From: Nocardia cyriacigeorgica
Lineage (GTDB): Bacteria; Actinomycetota; Actinomycetes; Mycobacteriales; Mycobacteriaceae
Assembly (NCBI RefSeq): GCF_010858045.1
Contig: NZ_JAAGVC010000001.1
Span: 68,061-132,060 of the forward strand
Direction: 5' to 3'
DNA: 64,000 nucleotides
Position numbers and translations under genes: made by a program. Shown piece by piece: positions 25,481 through 35,049 of this stretch. Each line of letters begins with the position of its first letter. Position 1 is the stretch's first letter. A model generated the notes under the pieces. The model had not been told where the DNA came from and did no database searches. It saw only the letters and a list, made by a program, of their open reading frames with translations.

Positions 25481-26395
25481 TCATCCTAGATCGCGGATAT
25501 GCGCCGGGCGTATGGCTTCGGCCAAGAACTCCGCCATCTCGCGCAGCACCGCCGAGGCGGGACCGACCAACGCGGCCTGCAACTGCGCCACATGCCAGAG
25601 GCCGCGGCTCTCGGTGAAGGTGACGGCGACCCCGGCTTCCCGCAGCGCCGCCGCCAACCGCACGCACTGGGTATGCAGCAGCTCGCTGACGTCGACCTGG
25701 ACGTAGGTCGGCGGCAGCCCGCGCAGCTCACCGAGCAGCGGTGCGTAACCCGGATCGTTGTTGTCGCCGCCGCCCAGGTAGGCCGCGGCGCATGCGCGCG
25801 ACCACGGCTTGCTGATCACCAGATCGCGGTGCCGGTCCGGGATTTCGTTCGGATCGGTCCACGGTGCGATCAGGCCGAGCGCGGCCGGGGTGTAGCCGTG
25901 CCGGGCGATCAGCCGCTGCGCGGTGGCCATGGCAAGGCCGCCGCCGGCCGAATCGCCGGAAATGGCGATCTGGTCGGGGGAGTAGCCGTGCGCATCGACG
26001 AGTTCCAGGAACGCGGCCTCGGCGTCGTCGAGTCCGGCGGGGAACGGATGCTCCGGCGCGAGCCGGTAGTCCAGCGAGTAGACCGCGCAATCGGTTTCGT
26101 GTGCCAGCCGGGCCGTCAACGACCGGTGGGTGGCCAGCGAGCCGACCGCGTAGCCGCCGCCGTGCAGGTAGAGCACGGCGCCGTCGCCGGGGGTGGCCGC
26201 GGTGAATCGGTCCGCGGGCCGGCCGGCCAGCCGAATCCGTTCGATCCGGGTCCCCGGCGGCGCCGGCTGCAAGCGCGAGCCGGCGTCCAGCAGGAGGCGC
26301 TGCATCTTCCACGGCAGCCGATCGTTGAGCGTGGCCCGGTACACCGGGCTCAGGATCGTGCGCGCCAGTGGCAGGGGAATGGCGATATCACGCAT
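25481..26395 (-). CDS. HSL-family alpha/beta hydrolase (LipR/LipH-like esterase)
   Basis: A 304-residue esterase/lipase. LYLHGGGYAVGS is the HGGG oxyanion motif, AISGDSAGGGLAM holds the nucleophilic Ser in GDSAG, DPGYAPLLGEL precedes the acid region, and the catalytic His lies in LWHVAQL. These place it in the hormone-sensitive-lipase family. It is the last gene of an operon with a flavin monooxygenase and an SDR; by analogy with lipR next to mymA it probably hydrolyses an ester made by the monooxygenase (inference). Fourteen bases separate it from the SDR stop. Confidence 0.88.
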   Translation of the reverse strand: MRDIAIPLPLARTILSPVYRATLNDRLPWKMQRLLLDAGSRLQPAPPGTRIERIRLAGRPADRFTAATPGDGAVLYLHGGGYAVGSLATHRSLTARLAHETDCAVYSLDYRLAPEHPFPAGLDDAEAAFLELVDAHGYSPDQIAISGDSAGGGLAMATAQRLIARHGYTPAALGLIAPWTDPNEIPDRHRDLVISKPWSRACAAAYLGGGDNNDPGYAPLLGELRGLPPTYVQVDVSELLHTQCVRLAAALREAGVAVTFTESRGLWHVAQLQAALVGPASAVLREMAEFLAEAIRPAHIRDLG

Positions 26396-26409
26396 CGGTC
26401 GTACCGGGC

Positions 26410-27240
26410 TCAGGGCAGGAACCGGCGCTCGACCGTGGCCGAGATGCGCTGGTAGCCGGAGGCCAGAACCCGCACGTACAGGTCGAGGAACTTGGCCTCC
26501 CAGCCGATCAGTACCCGGCCGTGCTTGCGGCGCACACCCTCGGTGATGGTCTTGGCCGCCATCTCCGGGGAGTGGATGGCCAGGTACTTGTCGAACATCG
26601 TGCTGGCGTTCTTGCCGTCGATGCCCTCGGCGTAGGTGGCATTGCGGGCCACCGCGGTCTTGATGCCGCCGGGGTGCACGCAGGTCACCTCGACCGGCGT
26701 CTTGGCCACGATCATCTCCTGGCGCAGCGCCTCGGTGAAACCGCGCACGGCGAACTTGGCCGAGTTGTACGCGCTCTGGCCGGGCACCGAAATGAGGCCG
26801 AAGAGGCTGGACACGTTCACCACGTGACCCTCACCGGACTCGATCAGGTACGGCAGGAACGCCTTGGTGCCGTTGACGACGCCCCAGAAGTCGACGTCCA
26901 TGACCCGGTCGAAGTCCTTGAACTCGGTCTTGACCACATCACCATGGTGGGCGATACCGGCGTTGTTGTAGATCTGGTGCACGACGCCGAAGTGCTCCTT
27001 GACCGCGTCGGCGTAGAGCAGCACCGCTTCACGCTCGGCCACATTGAGCCGGTCGGACTTCACCTGCGCGCCCAGCTGTTCGCACTGGCGCACGGTCTCG
27101 GCAAGGCCGTCGGTGTCGATATCCGACAGCGCCAGCTTGGCGCCGCGCCGGGCCAGATCAATGGCCAGCGCCCGGCCGATACCGGAACCGGCACCGGTGA
27201 TCACACATACCTTGTTACGGAAGTAAGCGTCCTTGCTCAC
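26410..27240 (-). CDS. SDR-family oxidoreductase (SadH-like)
   Basis: A 276-residue short-chain dehydrogenase. TGAGSGIG (15-22) binds the nicotinamide cofactor, NNAG is the second motif, and SAYNSAKFA supplies the catalytic Tyr and Lys. ALSDID after the second strand suggests NAD preference, because an acidic residue is present. Its GTG start overlaps the stop of the monooxygenase by 4 bp. In mycobacteria, sadH sits beside mymA and lipR, the same trio in a different order. It probably oxidises an alcohol intermediate of the pathway. Confidence 0.9.
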   Translation of the reverse strand: MSKDAYFRNKVCVITGAGSGIGRALAIDLARRGAKLALSDIDTDGLAETVRQCEQLGAQVKSDRLNVAEREAVLLYADAVKEHFGVVHQIYNNAGIAHHGDVVKTEFKDFDRVMDVDFWGVVNGTKAFLPYLIESGEGHVVNVSSLFGLISVPGQSAYNSAKFAVRGFTEALRQEMIVAKTPVEVTCVHPGGIKTAVARNATYAEGIDGKNASTMFDKYLAIHSPEMAAKTITEGVRRKHGRVLIGWEAKFLDLYVRVLASGYQRISATVERRFLP

Positions 27241-28781
27241 TGGGCTGCCACCACTTTCAGTTCGGGGCGAGTGGAGTTGTCGTCGGTGGTCGTCTCGTAG
27301 GCCTCGACATCGAAATGCTTGGTCAGCCTACGGAATTCGAAGGTGAAGTCGGGCCACAACGTGGTGTTGTTGCCGTGCTTGTCCAAGTACCAGCTGGAGC
27401 AGCCGCCATTGAGCCAGACGCTCTTGGCCAGCTTCTTCTGCAACTCGGCGTTGTACCGGTCCTGCACATCGCGGCGTACCTCCACGGTACGCAGATCCTG
27501 CTTGTCGATGGTGGCCAGCGCGTCGGCGATGTAGTTGATCTGCGATTCGATCATGTACACCATCGAGGTGTGGCCGAGGCCGACATTGGGCCCGAGCAGG
27601 AAGAACATATTCGGGAAGTTCGCGATCGAGGAACCCTTGTAGCCCTGCTGGCCGATCTCGTCGAAGACCTCGGTGAGGGTGCGGCCGTCCTTGCCGGTGA
27701 TGGTCTCGTAGGTCGGCGAATCGGTCACGTGGAAGCCGGTGGCCACGATCAGCGCATCGATCTCGCGTTCGGTGCCGTCCTTGGTGACGATCGAGTTCGG
27801 CCGCACCTCGGCGATGCCGTCGGTGACCACATCGACGTTGTCGCGATCCAGCGCCGGGTAGTAGTCGTTGGAGATCAGCATGCGCTTGCAGCCGATCCGG
27901 AAGTTCGGGGTGACCTTGGCGCGCAACTCGGGATCGCGGATCTCGTAGCGCAGCTTGGCCTTGGCCAGCAGCTCGAAGCCCTGCATCAGTGCCGGGAACT
28001 TGGCCAGGCCGACGACCTGCGTCTCACGCGCGGCGTAGATCGCGGCGCGGGACAGCCGCTGTACGCCGGGGATGTACTTGAACGCCAGCTGTTCGGCCTT
28101 CAGGTAGGGCCGGTCCAGCCGGGGCAGCAGCCACGGCGCGGTGCGCTGGTAGACGTCGAGGTGGCCGACCTTCGGTGCGATGGCCGGCACGATCTGGATC
28201 GCGGAGGCGCCGGTGCCGATCACGGCGACGCGCTTGCCGGTGAGGTCGGCGTCGTGGTTCCAGCGGGCGGAGTGGAAGATCTCACCCTCGAAGCTGTTGA
28301 TGCCCTTGATGTCGGGCAGATTCGGTTCGCACAGCGCGCCCACCGCGGAGACCACGGTGTCGGCGGTGAAGTTGCCCTGCGAGGAGGTGATCTCCCAGCG
28401 TGCGGTGTCGTTGTTCCAGCGTGCACCGGTGACATCGCAGTTGAAGATGTGCTTGTCGAGCACGTCGTACTTCTTGGCCACGCCCTGGATGTAGGCCTGG
28501 ATCTCGCCCTGCCGGGAGAACGAGCGCGACCAGTTCGGGTTGAGCGCGAAGGAGTACGAGTACAGGTGCGACGGCACGTCGCACGCAGCGCCCGGATAGG
28601 TGTTGTCACGCCAGGTGCCACCCACGTCGGCGCCGCGTTCCAGGACCAGGAAATCCTGGCGACCCTGCTGGCTCAGCCGGATGGCCAGGCCGAGGCCGGC
28701 GAAACCGCTGCCGATGATGATCGTCCGCAGGTGGCGGGTGGGCTGGTTAGCGACAGCTTTGTCTGTAACCTTGCGACTCAT
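27237..28781 (-). CDS. Flavin-containing (Baeyer-Villiger-type) monooxygenase, MymA/EthA-like
   Basis: A 514-residue FAD/NADPH monooxygenase. GSGFAGLG (24-31) is the FAD site, GGTWRDNTYPGAACDVPSHLYS is the family hallmark, FEGEIFHSARW matches the Baeyer-Villiger fingerprint FxGxxxHxxxW, and GTGASAIQ is the NADPH site. It likely converts ketones to esters or oxidises sulfur or nitrogen compounds. It heads an operon with an SDR and a lipase-like esterase, and faces a TetR gene across two palindromes. The resemblance to mymA and ethA raises the possibility that it could activate thioamides (inference). Confidence 0.92.
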   Translation of the reverse strand: MSRKVTDKAVANQPTRHLRTIIIGSGFAGLGLAIRLSQQGRQDFLVLERGADVGGTWRDNTYPGAACDVPSHLYSYSFALNPNWSRSFSRQGEIQAYIQGVAKKYDVLDKHIFNCDVTGARWNNDTARWEITSSQGNFTADTVVSAVGALCEPNLPDIKGINSFEGEIFHSARWNHDADLTGKRVAVIGTGASAIQIVPAIAPKVGHLDVYQRTAPWLLPRLDRPYLKAEQLAFKYIPGVQRLSRAAIYAARETQVVGLAKFPALMQGFELLAKAKLRYEIRDPELRAKVTPNFRIGCKRMLISNDYYPALDRDNVDVVTDGIAEVRPNSIVTKDGTEREIDALIVATGFHVTDSPTYETITGKDGRTLTEVFDEIGQQGYKGSSIANFPNMFFLLGPNVGLGHTSMVYMIESQINYIADALATIDKQDLRTVEVRRDVQDRYNAELQKKLAKSVWLNGGCSSWYLDKHGNNTTLWPDFTFEFRRLTKHFDVEAYETTTDDNSTRPELKVVAAQ

Positions 28782-28812
28782 ATACTCAGACTAGAGCCCT
28801 ATTGAGTAGCAG

Positions 28813-28828
28813 TCAACAGCTCTGTTGA
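28813..28828. promoter_or_regulatory. Palindrome 1 between monooxygenase and TetR genes
   Basis: TCAACAG-CT-CTGTTGA is a perfect 7-bp inverted repeat with a 2-bp centre, 32 bp from the monooxygenase start. With the second palindrome it forms a likely TetR operator controlling both divergent transcripts. Confidence 0.7.
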
Positions 28829-28834
28829 ATCGTA

Positions 28835-28849
28835 GTCAATAGTATTGAC
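28835..28849. promoter_or_regulatory. Palindrome 2 between monooxygenase and TetR genes
   Basis: GTCAATA-G-TATTGAC is a perfect 15-bp palindrome, 23 bp upstream of the TetR start. It shares the TCAA/TTGA half-site with palindrome 1, so the two may be bound cooperatively. Confidence 0.7.
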
Positions 28850-28871
28850 CCTCGTTCAGTAGGATGGTCGC

Positions 28872-29504
28872 GTGAGCACGAGTCCGGGAGAAACCGCCAA
28901 GCGTGTCCGGCTGAGCCCGGACCAGCGGCGCGCACAATTGATCGAGCTCGGCGTCAAGATGCTGGGCGAGCGCGCCATCGAGGACATCTCGATCAGCGAA
29001 ATCGCCGCCACAGCAGGCATTTCGCGTGGCCTGCTGTTCCACTATTTCCCCACCAAGCAGGACTTCCAGCTCGAGGTCGTGCGCCACGCCAACGCCGAAC
29101 TGCTGATGCGGGTCGCGCCGGATGCGGGCCTCGGCCTGTTCGACATGCTGCGCGATTCGGTCAGCCGCTATATCGACTACGTCAGCGAGAACCGCACCTC
29201 CTACCTGGCGCTGCTGCGCGGCCCTGCCAGCTCCAGCCCAGACCTCGTCGCCCTGGTCGACCAAACCCGCAACGCGATCGTCGACATCATCCTCACCCAG
29301 GTCCCCATGCCGCCCGAGGAACGCGACCACCCCCGCCTGGTGCTGGCCGTCCGTGGCTGGATCGCCTTCACCGAGGAATCGACCCTGTCGTGGTTGCGCA
29401 ACGAGACCATCCCCCGCGACGAACTGATCGACCTCCTGGTGGAGTCGCTGCTGGCGCTGTCGATGGCCGTCAATCCGGCGCTGGCGGCGGCACTGCGCGC
29501 CTGA
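28872..29504 (+). CDS. TetR-family transcriptional regulator
   Basis: A 210-residue regulator. The HTH is clear at about 35-62 (DISISEIAATAGISRGLLFHYFPTKQDFQLEVV). The C-terminal part is helical, with WIAFTEESTLSWL typical of one TetR subgroup. The GTG at 28872 has AGGA upstream. It lies back to back with the mymA-like operon, 90 bp apart, with two palindromes between. The likely role is ligand-controlled repression of that operon; the ligand may be a substrate or lipid. Confidence 0.93.
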   Translation: MSTSPGETAKRVRLSPDQRRAQLIELGVKMLGERAIEDISISEIAATAGISRGLLFHYFPTKQDFQLEVVRHANAELLMRVAPDAGLGLFDMLRDSVSRYIDYVSENRTSYLALLRGPASSSPDLVALVDQTRNAIVDIILTQVPMPPEERDHPRLVLAVRGWIAFTEESTLSWLRNETIPRDELIDLLVESLLALSMAVNPALAAALRA

Positions 29505-29677
29505 GATGTCTCTACCCGGGAAGCCGGGCCGACAGAAGCCATGGCACCAGAAGCTGTGGCATTCGCGGCAGCCCGGTCGCGATTAGCTTGGGTCGGACCT
29601 CGTACTCCGCAGGGAGCACTGGCGTCCGGCGGGTGGCGCCGGCAGTGGAGGCTTCCGGTGAAAGGATCTGTTGACGA

Positions 29678-29914
29678 ATGCGAAGCATTACGAACTCGGC
29701 TGTACTGGCGGCGGTTTCGGTGGGCGTGCTGATGGGAGCAGCCGGCCAGGCGGCGGCCGAGACGCCGCACCGGCCCGGCCCGGTGTCGGAGTCGACCGGG
29801 TCGAGCTCGGGTTCGGCGGGCCCGCTGCTGAAGGCGCTGCTGTGTGCGCTCCAAGGTGGCGTCACCGGCTCACACGAGACCTCGCCGCCCACCTGCTATC
29901 TGCCGACGGCCTGA
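29678..29914 (+). CDS. Small secreted protein, unknown function
   Basis: A 78-residue protein with a signal peptide (MRSITNSAVLAAVSVGVLMGAAGQAAA; cleavage near AQA-AA). The mature part of about 50 residues is Ser/Gly/Pro-rich with two Cys (in LLCAL and PTCYL). AAAGGA lies 11 nt upstream of the ATG. No family is recognised; it converges with the oxidoreductase gene. Confidence 0.6.
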   Translation: MRSITNSAVLAAVSVGVLMGAAGQAAAETPHRPGPVSESTGSSSGSAGPLLKALLCALQGGVTGSHETSPPTCYLPTA

Positions 29915-29926
29915 CGCGAGGCCGGC

Positions 29927-30964
29927 TCACCGCCGAGCGGCGCGCTTCCCGGTCCCCGTATCCGCCCGATCCAGTGCCTCGGCGAGAGCCCTGATCTGGT
30001 CGACGGGTGGGTCGTAGCCCGGGAAGTAGCAGCACACGCGGTCGGCGACATCGCCGAAGCGGCGGATGATCTCGGTGGCGCAGGTTTCGGGGGTGCCGCG
30101 CACGGCGATGGTGTCGAGCATGTCGTCGGAGATGCGGTCGAACATGCGCATGATGTCGCCGGACTTGGAGAGGGCGTTGAGCTCGGGTTGGCGCTCACCC
30201 CAGCCTTCGATGTCGAGGACGGGCCGGTAGGCGGGGGTCGAGCCGTAGAAGGCCAGCAGGCCGCGGACTCCGATGGAGGCCGCGGCCAGTTCCTCGTCCG
30301 TCCTGCCCATGGCGACGATGGCCTGCGGGTAGATCGGGAATTCGGTGCGGCCCGCGCGTTCCATGCCTTCGGCCACCGCCGGGAGGGTGCGTTCGCGGAA
30401 GTGACGGTGGGTGTGGAACGGCATGACCAGCAGGCCGTCGGCGACCTCGGCGGCGGTGCGGGTCATCAGCGGGCCGAGAGCGCCGAGCAGAACCGGCGGC
30501 CGTCCGTACGGGTTGGGGCCGGGCACAAAGGTTTTCGGCATGAGAGTGTGCCGAGTGTATGTGCCACGGAAATCCAGTGGCGTGCCGTCCTGCCAGGAGG
30601 TCAGGATCGCGCGGACGGCGAGCACGATCTCCCGCATCCGCGCCGCCGGAGCCGACCAGGTCGCGCCGTAGCGCTTTTCGATATGCGGCCGGATCTGCGA
30701 GCCGAGCCCGAGCCGGAAACGCCCGCCCGACATCAGTTGCAGATCCCACGCCGCATGCGCCAGATGCATCGGGCTGCGCGGCATGGCGATCGCGACATTG
30801 GTCATCAGATCCGTCTCGACCTGCCCGGCCACCGCGGCCAGCGGAAGCATGACATCGTGCGGACCCTCGAAGGTGAACAAGCCGGCGGCACCGGCGTCGA
30901 CGAGGGCACGGGCGCGTTCGACCGAGCGGTCCGGACGCGCATCCAATTGAAGATCCAGCAGCAC
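29927..30964 (-). CDS. LLM-class F420-dependent oxidoreductase (TIGR03617-like)
   Basis: A 345-residue luciferase-like TIM barrel. The GTG at 30964 begins at LLDLQLDARPD, as in related proteins; the frame runs 28 residues further upstream and the true start is uncertain. Family features are TNVAIAMPRSPMHLAHAAWDLQLMSGGRFRLGLGSQIRPHIEKRYG, in which the GLGS region contacts the cofactor. Such enzymes use coenzyme F420 for redox of varied substrates. It is monocistronic and its substrate is unknown. Confidence 0.87.
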   Translation of the reverse strand: MLLDLQLDARPDRSVERARALVDAGAAGLFTFEGPHDVMLPLAAVAGQVETDLMTNVAIAMPRSPMHLAHAAWDLQLMSGGRFRLGLGSQIRPHIEKRYGATWSAPAARMREIVLAVRAILTSWQDGTPLDFRGTYTRHTLMPKTFVPGPNPYGRPPVLLGALGPLMTRTAAEVADGLLVMPFHTHRHFRERTLPAVAEGMERAGRTEFPIYPQAIVAMGRTDEELAAASIGVRGLLAFYGSTPAYRPVLDIEGWGERQPELNALSKSGDIMRMFDRISDDMLDTIAVRGTPETCATEIIRRFGDVADRVCCYFPGYDPPVDQIRALAEALDRADTGTGKRAARR

Positions 30965-31054
30965 CAGCTCATCCAACCGTACGGTCGCGGTTCGGACCGG
31001 CGAATGCGGAGCCCGGTCGGTAAAAGTGCACAACGAACTCGCCCACAAACGCCG

Positions 31055-31104
31055 GACGCCGGGCCCGAAACACTCTGCGGGAGAGTGGATTCGGGCCCGG
31101 CGTC
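31055..31104 (-). terminator. Long hairpin terminator after kgd
   Basis: A perfect 15-bp stem (31055-31069 with 31090-31104), with an internal smaller hairpin (CACTCT/AGAGTG) in its loop. It begins 14 bp after the kgd stop. Confidence 0.85.
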
Positions 31105-31118
31105 GGTCGAACGGGTGA

Positions 31119-34100
31119 TCAGGCGATCGGCTCGAAGGCCTCGGCGATGATCTCGGCCTGCTCGACGGCGTGCACCTTGCTCGAACCCGAGGACGGCGCC
31201 GACATGGCGCGCCGCGAGATCCGGCGCAGCTTGCCGAAACGCTCCGGCAGCAGCTCGGGCAGGTTCAGGCCGAAGAACGGCCAGGCACCCTGGTTGGCCG
31301 GCTCCTCCTGCACCCACGCGATGTCGGTGGCGTTCGGGTAACCGGCCAGCGCCTCGTTCAGGCGGAACTTCGGCATCGGGTAGAGCTGCTCGATGCGCAC
31401 GATGGCGACATCTTCGCGCTTCTGCTTGGCCTTGGCGGCGGCCAGCTCGTAGTAGAGCTTGCCGCTGGTCAGCAGCACCCGCTTGACCTTGCCGCGATCG
31501 CCGATGCCCTGCTCGTAGGTCGGCTCGTCGAACACCGAGTGGAACTTGCTCTCGGTGAAGTCCTTCAGATCGCTGACCACGGCCTTGTTGCGCAGCATCG
31601 ACTTCGGGGTGAAGACGATCAGCGGACGGCGGATGCCGTCGAGGGCGTGGCGGCGCAGCAGGTGGAAGTAGTTCGCCGGAGTGGACGGCACCGCCACCGT
31701 CATCGAACCCTCCGCGCACAACTGCAGGAAGCGCTCGATGCGGCCGGAGGTGTGGTCCGGGCCCTGACCCTCGTGACCGTGCGGCAGCAGCAGCACGACC
31801 TCCGACAGCTGGCCCCACTTCGCCTCACCGGAGGAGATGAACTCGTCGATGATGGACTGCGCGCCGTTGACGAAGTCACCGAACTGCGCCTCCCACAGCA
31901 CCAGCGCGTCCGGGTTGCCCAGCGAGTAGCCGTATTCGAAGCCGACGGCCGCGAATTCGCTCAGCGCCGAGTCGTGCACGGCGAACCAGCCCGGGTTGGT
32001 GGAGCCGATGTTGTGCAGCGGGGTGTACTCGTCGGCGGTCTTGCGGTCGATGATCACCGCGTGACGCTGGGTGAACGTGCCACGGCGGGAGTCCTGACCG
32101 GTCAACCGCACCGCGCGACCCTCGTCGATCAGCGTGCCGAAGGCCAGCAGCTCGGCGAAGGCCCAGTCGACCTTGCCCTCGTAGGCCATCTCGCGCCGCT
32201 TCTCCAGCACCGGCTTGACGCGCGGGTGCACGTTGAAGCCTTCGGGCACATTGAGGAACGCGTCGCCGATGCGCTGCAGCACCGACTTGTCCACGGCGGT
32301 CTGCACCGTCGCGGGCACCTTCTGATCGTCCTCGACCGATTCGCTGGGTTCCGGCGAGTATTTCTCCAGCTCGCGGACCTCGTTGAACACGCGCTCCAGC
32401 TGGCCCTGGTAATCGCGCAGCGCGTCCTCGGCCTCTTTCATGGAGATGTCGCCACGGCCGATCAGGCTCTCGGTGTAGCTCTTGCGCACCGAGCGCTTGG
32501 TGTCGATGACGTCGTACATGTACGGCTGGGTCATCGACGGGTCGTCGCCCTCGTTGTGGCCGCGACGGCGGTAGCAGATCAGGTCGATGACCACGTCCTT
32601 GCGGAACTTCTGCCGGAAGTCGACCGCCAGGCGCGCGACCCAGTCGCAGGCCTCCGGGTCGTCGCCGTTGACGTGGAAGATCGGCGCGCCGATGAACTTC
32701 GCGATGTCGGTGGAGTACTCGGTGGAGCGGCTGTTCTCCGGCGCGGTGGTGAAGCCGATCTGGTTGTTCACCACGATGTGGATGGTGCCGCCGACGCGGT
32801 AACCACGCAGACCCGACAGGTTCAGCGTCTCGGCGACCACGCCCTGGCCGGCGAACGCGGCGTCACCGTGCAGCATCAGCGGCATGACCGAGAAGCCTTC
32901 GGGGCCGTCGCCCTTGTCCAGCAGGTCCTGCTTGGCACGGACCAGGCCCTCGAGCACCGGGTCGACCGCCTCGAGGTGCGAGGGGTTGGCGGTGAGCGAG
33001 ACCTCGATCTCGTTGTCGCCGAACATCTGCAGGTAGGTGCCGCGCGCACCGAGGTGGTACTTCACGTCGCCGGAGCCGTGGGTGGCCGCCGGGTTCATGT
33101 TGCCCTCGAACTCGGTGAAGATCTTCGAGTACGGCTTGCCGACGATATTGGCCAGCACGTTGAGCCGGCCGCGGTGCGGCATACCGATGACGACCTCGTC
33201 GAGGCTGTGCTCGGCGCACTGGTCGATCACCGCGTCCATCATCGGGATGACCGATTCCGCGCCCTCCAGCGAGAAGCGCTTCTGGCCGACGTACTTGGTC
33301 TGCAGGAACGTCTCGAACGCCTCGGCCGCGTTCAGCCGGTTCAGGATGTACTTCTGCTGGGCGACGGTCGGCTTGACGTGCTTCTGCTCGACCCGTTCCT
33401 GGATCCACTCGAGCTGGTCGGTTTCCAGGATGTGGGTGTACTCGACACCGACGTGGCGGCAGTAGGAGTCGCGCAGCACCGACAGCACATCGCGCAGCTT
33501 CATCCGCTCCTGGCCGTGGAAGCCGCCGACGTTGAACTCGCGGTCGAGGTCCCACAGGGTCAGCCCGTGCTGGGTGACGTCGAGGTCGGGGTGGCTGCGG
33601 AACTTGTCCTTGACCAGGCGCAGCGGGTCGGTGTCGGCCATCAGGTGGCCGCGGTTGCGGTAGGCGGCGATCATCTCGAGCACGCGGGTGCTCTTGTCGA
33701 CCCCGCGTTCCTTGACGTCCTTGCGCCAGCGCACCGGCTCGTACGGCACTCCGAGGCCGTGGAAGATCTCGTCGTAGAACTCGTCGGAGATCAGCAGCTG
33801 GTGGATGGTGCGCAGGAAGTCGCCGGACTCCGCGCCCTGGATGATGCGGTGGTCGTAGGTCGAGGTCAGCGTCATCAGCTTGCCGACACCGATCTCGGCG
33901 ATGCGCTCATCGCTCATGCCCTGGAATTCGGCCGGGTACTCCATGGCACCCGCACCGATGATCGCGCCCTGGCCCGACATCAGCCGCGGCACCGAGTGCA
34001 CGGTGCCGATGGTGCCGGGGTTGGTGAGCGAGATGGTGACGCCGCTGAAGTCCTCGGCGGTCAGCTTGCCCTCGCGGGCGCGGCGCACGATGTCTTCGTA

Positions 34101-34925
34101 GGCGGTGTGGAACTGCCCGAAGGTCATCTCCTCGCAGCCCTTGATCGCGGCAACGACCAGCGAACGGTTGCCGTCCTTGCCGGGCAGGTCGATGGCGAGG
34201 CCGAGGTTGGTGTGCGCCGGAGTGACCGAGTTGGGCTTCCCGTCGATCTCGGCGAAGTGCCGATTCATGTTCGGGAAGGCCTTGACCGCCTGCACGATGG
34301 CGTAGCCGAGCAGGTGGGTGAAGGAGATCTTGCCACCGCGGGTGCGGGCCAGGTGGTTGTTGATGACCAGCCGGTTGTCGATCATCAGCTTGGCCGGGAT
34401 GGCCCGGACGCTGGTCGCGGTGGGGATGCTGAGCGAGGCGGACATGTTCTTGGCGACCGCGGCTGCCGCACCACGCAGCACCTTCGTCTGGTCGGCTGCC
34501 GGGGCGGCAGCCTTGGGCCCGCCGGTCGGCGCGGCGTTGGACGTCGGCGCCGGGGTGGTCTTGGGGGCGCGCGCCTGCTGCGGAGCGGGCGCGGGGGCCG
34601 CGGCGGCCGGAGCCGTGGCCGCCGCAGGCTTCGGAGCCGGGGCGGGGGCCTTCGGTGCGGCGGCAGCCTTTGGCGCGGCGGCCGTGGGCGCGGGCGCCGG
34701 AGCCGAGTTCACCGGCGCGGTCGTCGCTGCCTGCGCGGGTGCCGGGGCGGGGGCCTGCGCTGGCGTCGGCTGACCGGCCTGAGACTCACCGGACGCGTCG
34801 GGGGTGTAATCGGCGAGGAACTCGTGCCAACTTTCGTCGACCGATGACGGATCGTTCTTGAACTTCTGATACATCTCGTCGACTAGCCACTGGTTCTGTC
34901 CGAACTGGGAAGTTGAGCTGCTCAC
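31119..34925 (-). CDS. kgd: Multifunctional 2-oxoglutarate dehydrogenase E1/succinyltransferase/decarboxylase
   Basis: A 1268-residue TCA-cycle enzyme, equivalent to Rv1248c. The N-terminal segment [15 protein letters not shown], which helps assemble the complex, is followed by an Ala/Pro-rich linker (about 60-150). Then comes an E2-type succinyltransferase domain with [13 protein letters not shown] (catalytic His). The E1 part holds EDAFLN-like scaffolds, [15 protein letters not shown] and VNNQIGFTT (ThDP/Mg site), and [14 protein letters not shown]. It decarboxylates 2-oxoglutarate and supplies the succinyl group to the dehydrogenase complex. The GTG at 34925 (start [10 protein letters not shown]) matches the mycobacterial N-terminus; an ATG 18 bp upstream is possible. 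The long antisense frame over it is not a gene. Confidence 0.97.
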   Translation of the reverse strand: MSSSTSQFGQNQWLVDEMYQKFKNDPSSVDESWHEFLADYTPDASGESQAGQPTPAQAPAPAPAQAATTAPVNSAPAPAPTAAAPKAAAAPKAPAPAPKPAAATAPAAAAPAPAPQQARAPKTTPAPTSNAAPTGGPKAAAPAADQTKVLRGAAAAVAKNMSASLSIPTATSVRAIPAKLMIDNRLVINNHLARTRGGKISFTHLLGYAIVQAVKAFPNMNRHFAEIDGKPNSVTPAHTNLGLAIDLPGKDGNRSLVVAAIKGCEEMTFGQFHTAYEDIVRRAREGKLTAEDFSGVTISLTNPGTIGTVHSVPRLMSGQGAIIGAGAMEYPAEFQGMSDERIAEIGVGKLMTLTSTYDHRIIQGAESGDFLRTIHQLLISDEFYDEIFHGLGVPYEPVRWRKDVKERGVDKSTRVLEMIAAYRNRGHLMADTDPLRLVKDKFRSHPDLDVTQHGLTLWDLDREFNVGGFHGQERMKLRDVLSVLRDSYCRHVGVEYTHILETDQLEWIQERVEQKHVKPTVAQQKYILNRLNAAEAFETFLQTKYVGQKRFSLEGAESVIPMMDAVIDQCAEHSLDEVVIGMPHRGRLNVLANIVGKPYSKIFTEFEGNMNPAATHGSGDVKYHLGARGTYLQMFGDNEIEVSLTANPSHLEAVDPVLEGLVRAKQDLLDKGDGPEGFSVMPLMLHGDAAFAGQGVVAETLNLSGLRGYRVGGTIHIVVNNQIGFTTAPENSRSTEYSTDIAKFIGAPIFHVNGDDPEACDWVARLAVDFRQKFRKDVVIDLICYRRRGHNEGDDPSMTQPYMYDVIDTKRSVRKSYTESLIGRGDISMKEAEDALRDYQGQLERVFNEVRELEKYSPEPSESVEDDQKVPATVQTAVDKSVLQRIGDAFLNVPEGFNVHPRVKPVLEKRREMAYEGKVDWAFAELLAFGTLIDEGRAVRLTGQDSRRGTFTQRHAVIIDRKTADEYTPLHNIGSTNPGWFAVHDSALSEFAAVGFEYGYSLGNPDALVLWEAQFGDFVNGAQSIIDEFISSGEAKWGQLSEVVLLLPHGHEGQGPDHTSGRIERFLQLCAEGSMTVAVPSTPANYFHLLRRHALDGIRRPLIVFTPKSMLRNKAVVSDLKDFTESKFHSVFDEPTYEQGIGDRGKVKRVLLTSGKLYYELAAAKAKQKREDVAIVRIEQLYPMPKFRLNEALAGYPNATDIAWVQEEPANQGAWPFFGLNLPELLPERFGKLRRISRRAMSAPSSGSSKVHAVEQAEIIAEAFEPIA

Positions 34926-35049
34926 AGCAGGTGTTCGCCTCATTTCGTTCTTCGCGCTGCGACGTTTGTGACGTGCCCGGCACGGGGATCGGCGGATACG
35001 CGCCGATGCGCCCTCTGTCGAGGATAGGCCCAGCCCCGAATCGGCGGTG

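Noticed and set aside
31170..34847. A 1225-codon open frame on the plus strand opposite kgd
   Set aside because: It is antisense to a certain gene; its Val/Gly/Arg/Asp/His-rich composition is what third-codon GC bias produces, and it has no ribosome binding site or family motif.
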